A stretch of DNA of 22,607 bases. It comes from CBDHHC01 sp050633205. GTDB lineage: Bacteria; Pseudomonadota; Alphaproteobacteria; Rhizobiales; CBDHHC01. Shown here one piece after another: positions 22,380 to 22,607 of the stretch; within the stretch, counting starts at the first letter, position 1, and each line of letters opens with the position of its first letter. Location of the stretch: the NCBI GenBank assembly GCA_050633205.1, contig JBOEGA010000169.1:1-22607 (forward strand), read 5' to 3'. The translations under genes and the position numbers were made by a program. A model generated the notes under the pieces. The model saw only the letters and a program-made list of their open reading frames with translations. It made no database searches and was not told the origin of the DNA.

Positions 22380-22607
22380 ATGAAAATTGAATTTTCGGAT
22401 GATGAGCAGGAAGCGATAAAGCGGAAGCTTATGGATTATTTTGCTGATGAGCTTCAGTTGGATATTGGCGGGTTTGAGGCGTGGTTTTTGATTGAGTTTA
22501 TTATCAATGAGATCGGGCCTCGTTGTTATAAGCAGGGGTTATATGATGCTCAGGCTGCCATGAGGGAACGGTTTGCAAATATCATGGAGAATGTTGATGA
22601 GGACATT
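22380..22607 (+). CDS. DUF2164 domain-containing protein, 3' partial
   Basis: The frame starts at ATG 22380, with AGGGG 6 nt upstream, and is open for 76 codons to the window edge. The protein begins MKIEFSDDEQ and contains IGGFEAWFLIEFIINEIGP (29-47) followed by YKQGLYDAQAAMRERF, the pattern of the DUF2164 family, whose members are about 80-90 residues long. Only a few residues are therefore missing. It is a small, acidic, soluble protein of unknown function. It is not preceded by another gene on its strand, so it probably has its own promoter in the 297-bp gap. Confidence 0.8.
   Translation, partial: MKIEFSDDEQEAIKRKLMDYFADELQLDIGGFEAWFLIEFIINEIGPRCYKQGLYDAQAAMRERFANIMENVDEDI

Overview
The window comes from an alphaproteobacterium of moderate GC content; I cannot name the genus. 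The markers are a GcrA-type cell-cycle regulator, the gene order phoR-pstS-pstC-pstA-pstB-phoU-phoB, long PstC/PstA permeases of the alphaproteobacterial type, and an argD-argF-hslO cluster. Most of it is ordinary chromosomal core. I see no prophage, insertion sequence, CRISPR array, rRNA or tRNA.

Left part (1-7674): the end of an S9-family peptidase gene cut by the window edge, then an AraC-type/O6-alkylguanine methyltransferase fusion. It converges on a tandem-receiver response regulator. A minus-strand run follows: gpmA (glycolysis), dapB (lysine/diaminopimelate) and mobA (molybdenum cofactor). Divergent from mobA is mrp/apbC (Fe-S cluster carrier), with a DUF971 gene 8 nt downstream.

Centre (about 7700-16560): a complete phosphate-starvation module. 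PhoR and PhoB sense and respond, PstSCAB imports phosphate, and PhoU links transport to signalling. The module carries several RNA-level signals: a short overlapping reading frame at phoR, a Pho-box-like site and a folded leader before pstS, an intrinsic-terminator-like hairpin between pstS and pstC, and a pair of mutually exclusive hairpins just ahead of pstC. PstA carries an apparently inserted periplasmic coiled-coil block. A bidirectional terminator separates phoB from the convergent gcrA.

Right part (16658-20833): gcrA and the arginine genes diverge from a 418-bp interval holding operator-like repeats, three GANTC sites, a near-consensus promoter and a leader hairpin with a T-tract. argD, argF and hslO follow; argF and hslO overlap by 4 nt.

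Accessory end (20834-22607): a small secreted cysteine-rich protein of unknown function, two tandem ~104-bp repeats each forming three GC-rich hairpins followed by a T-tract, a DUF1810 gene, a REP-like palindrome, and the start of a DUF2164 gene cut by the right edge. The strongest candidates for something undescribed are the tandem triple-hairpin repeat, whose copies show compensatory base-pair changes, and the RNA structures around pstS and pstC.
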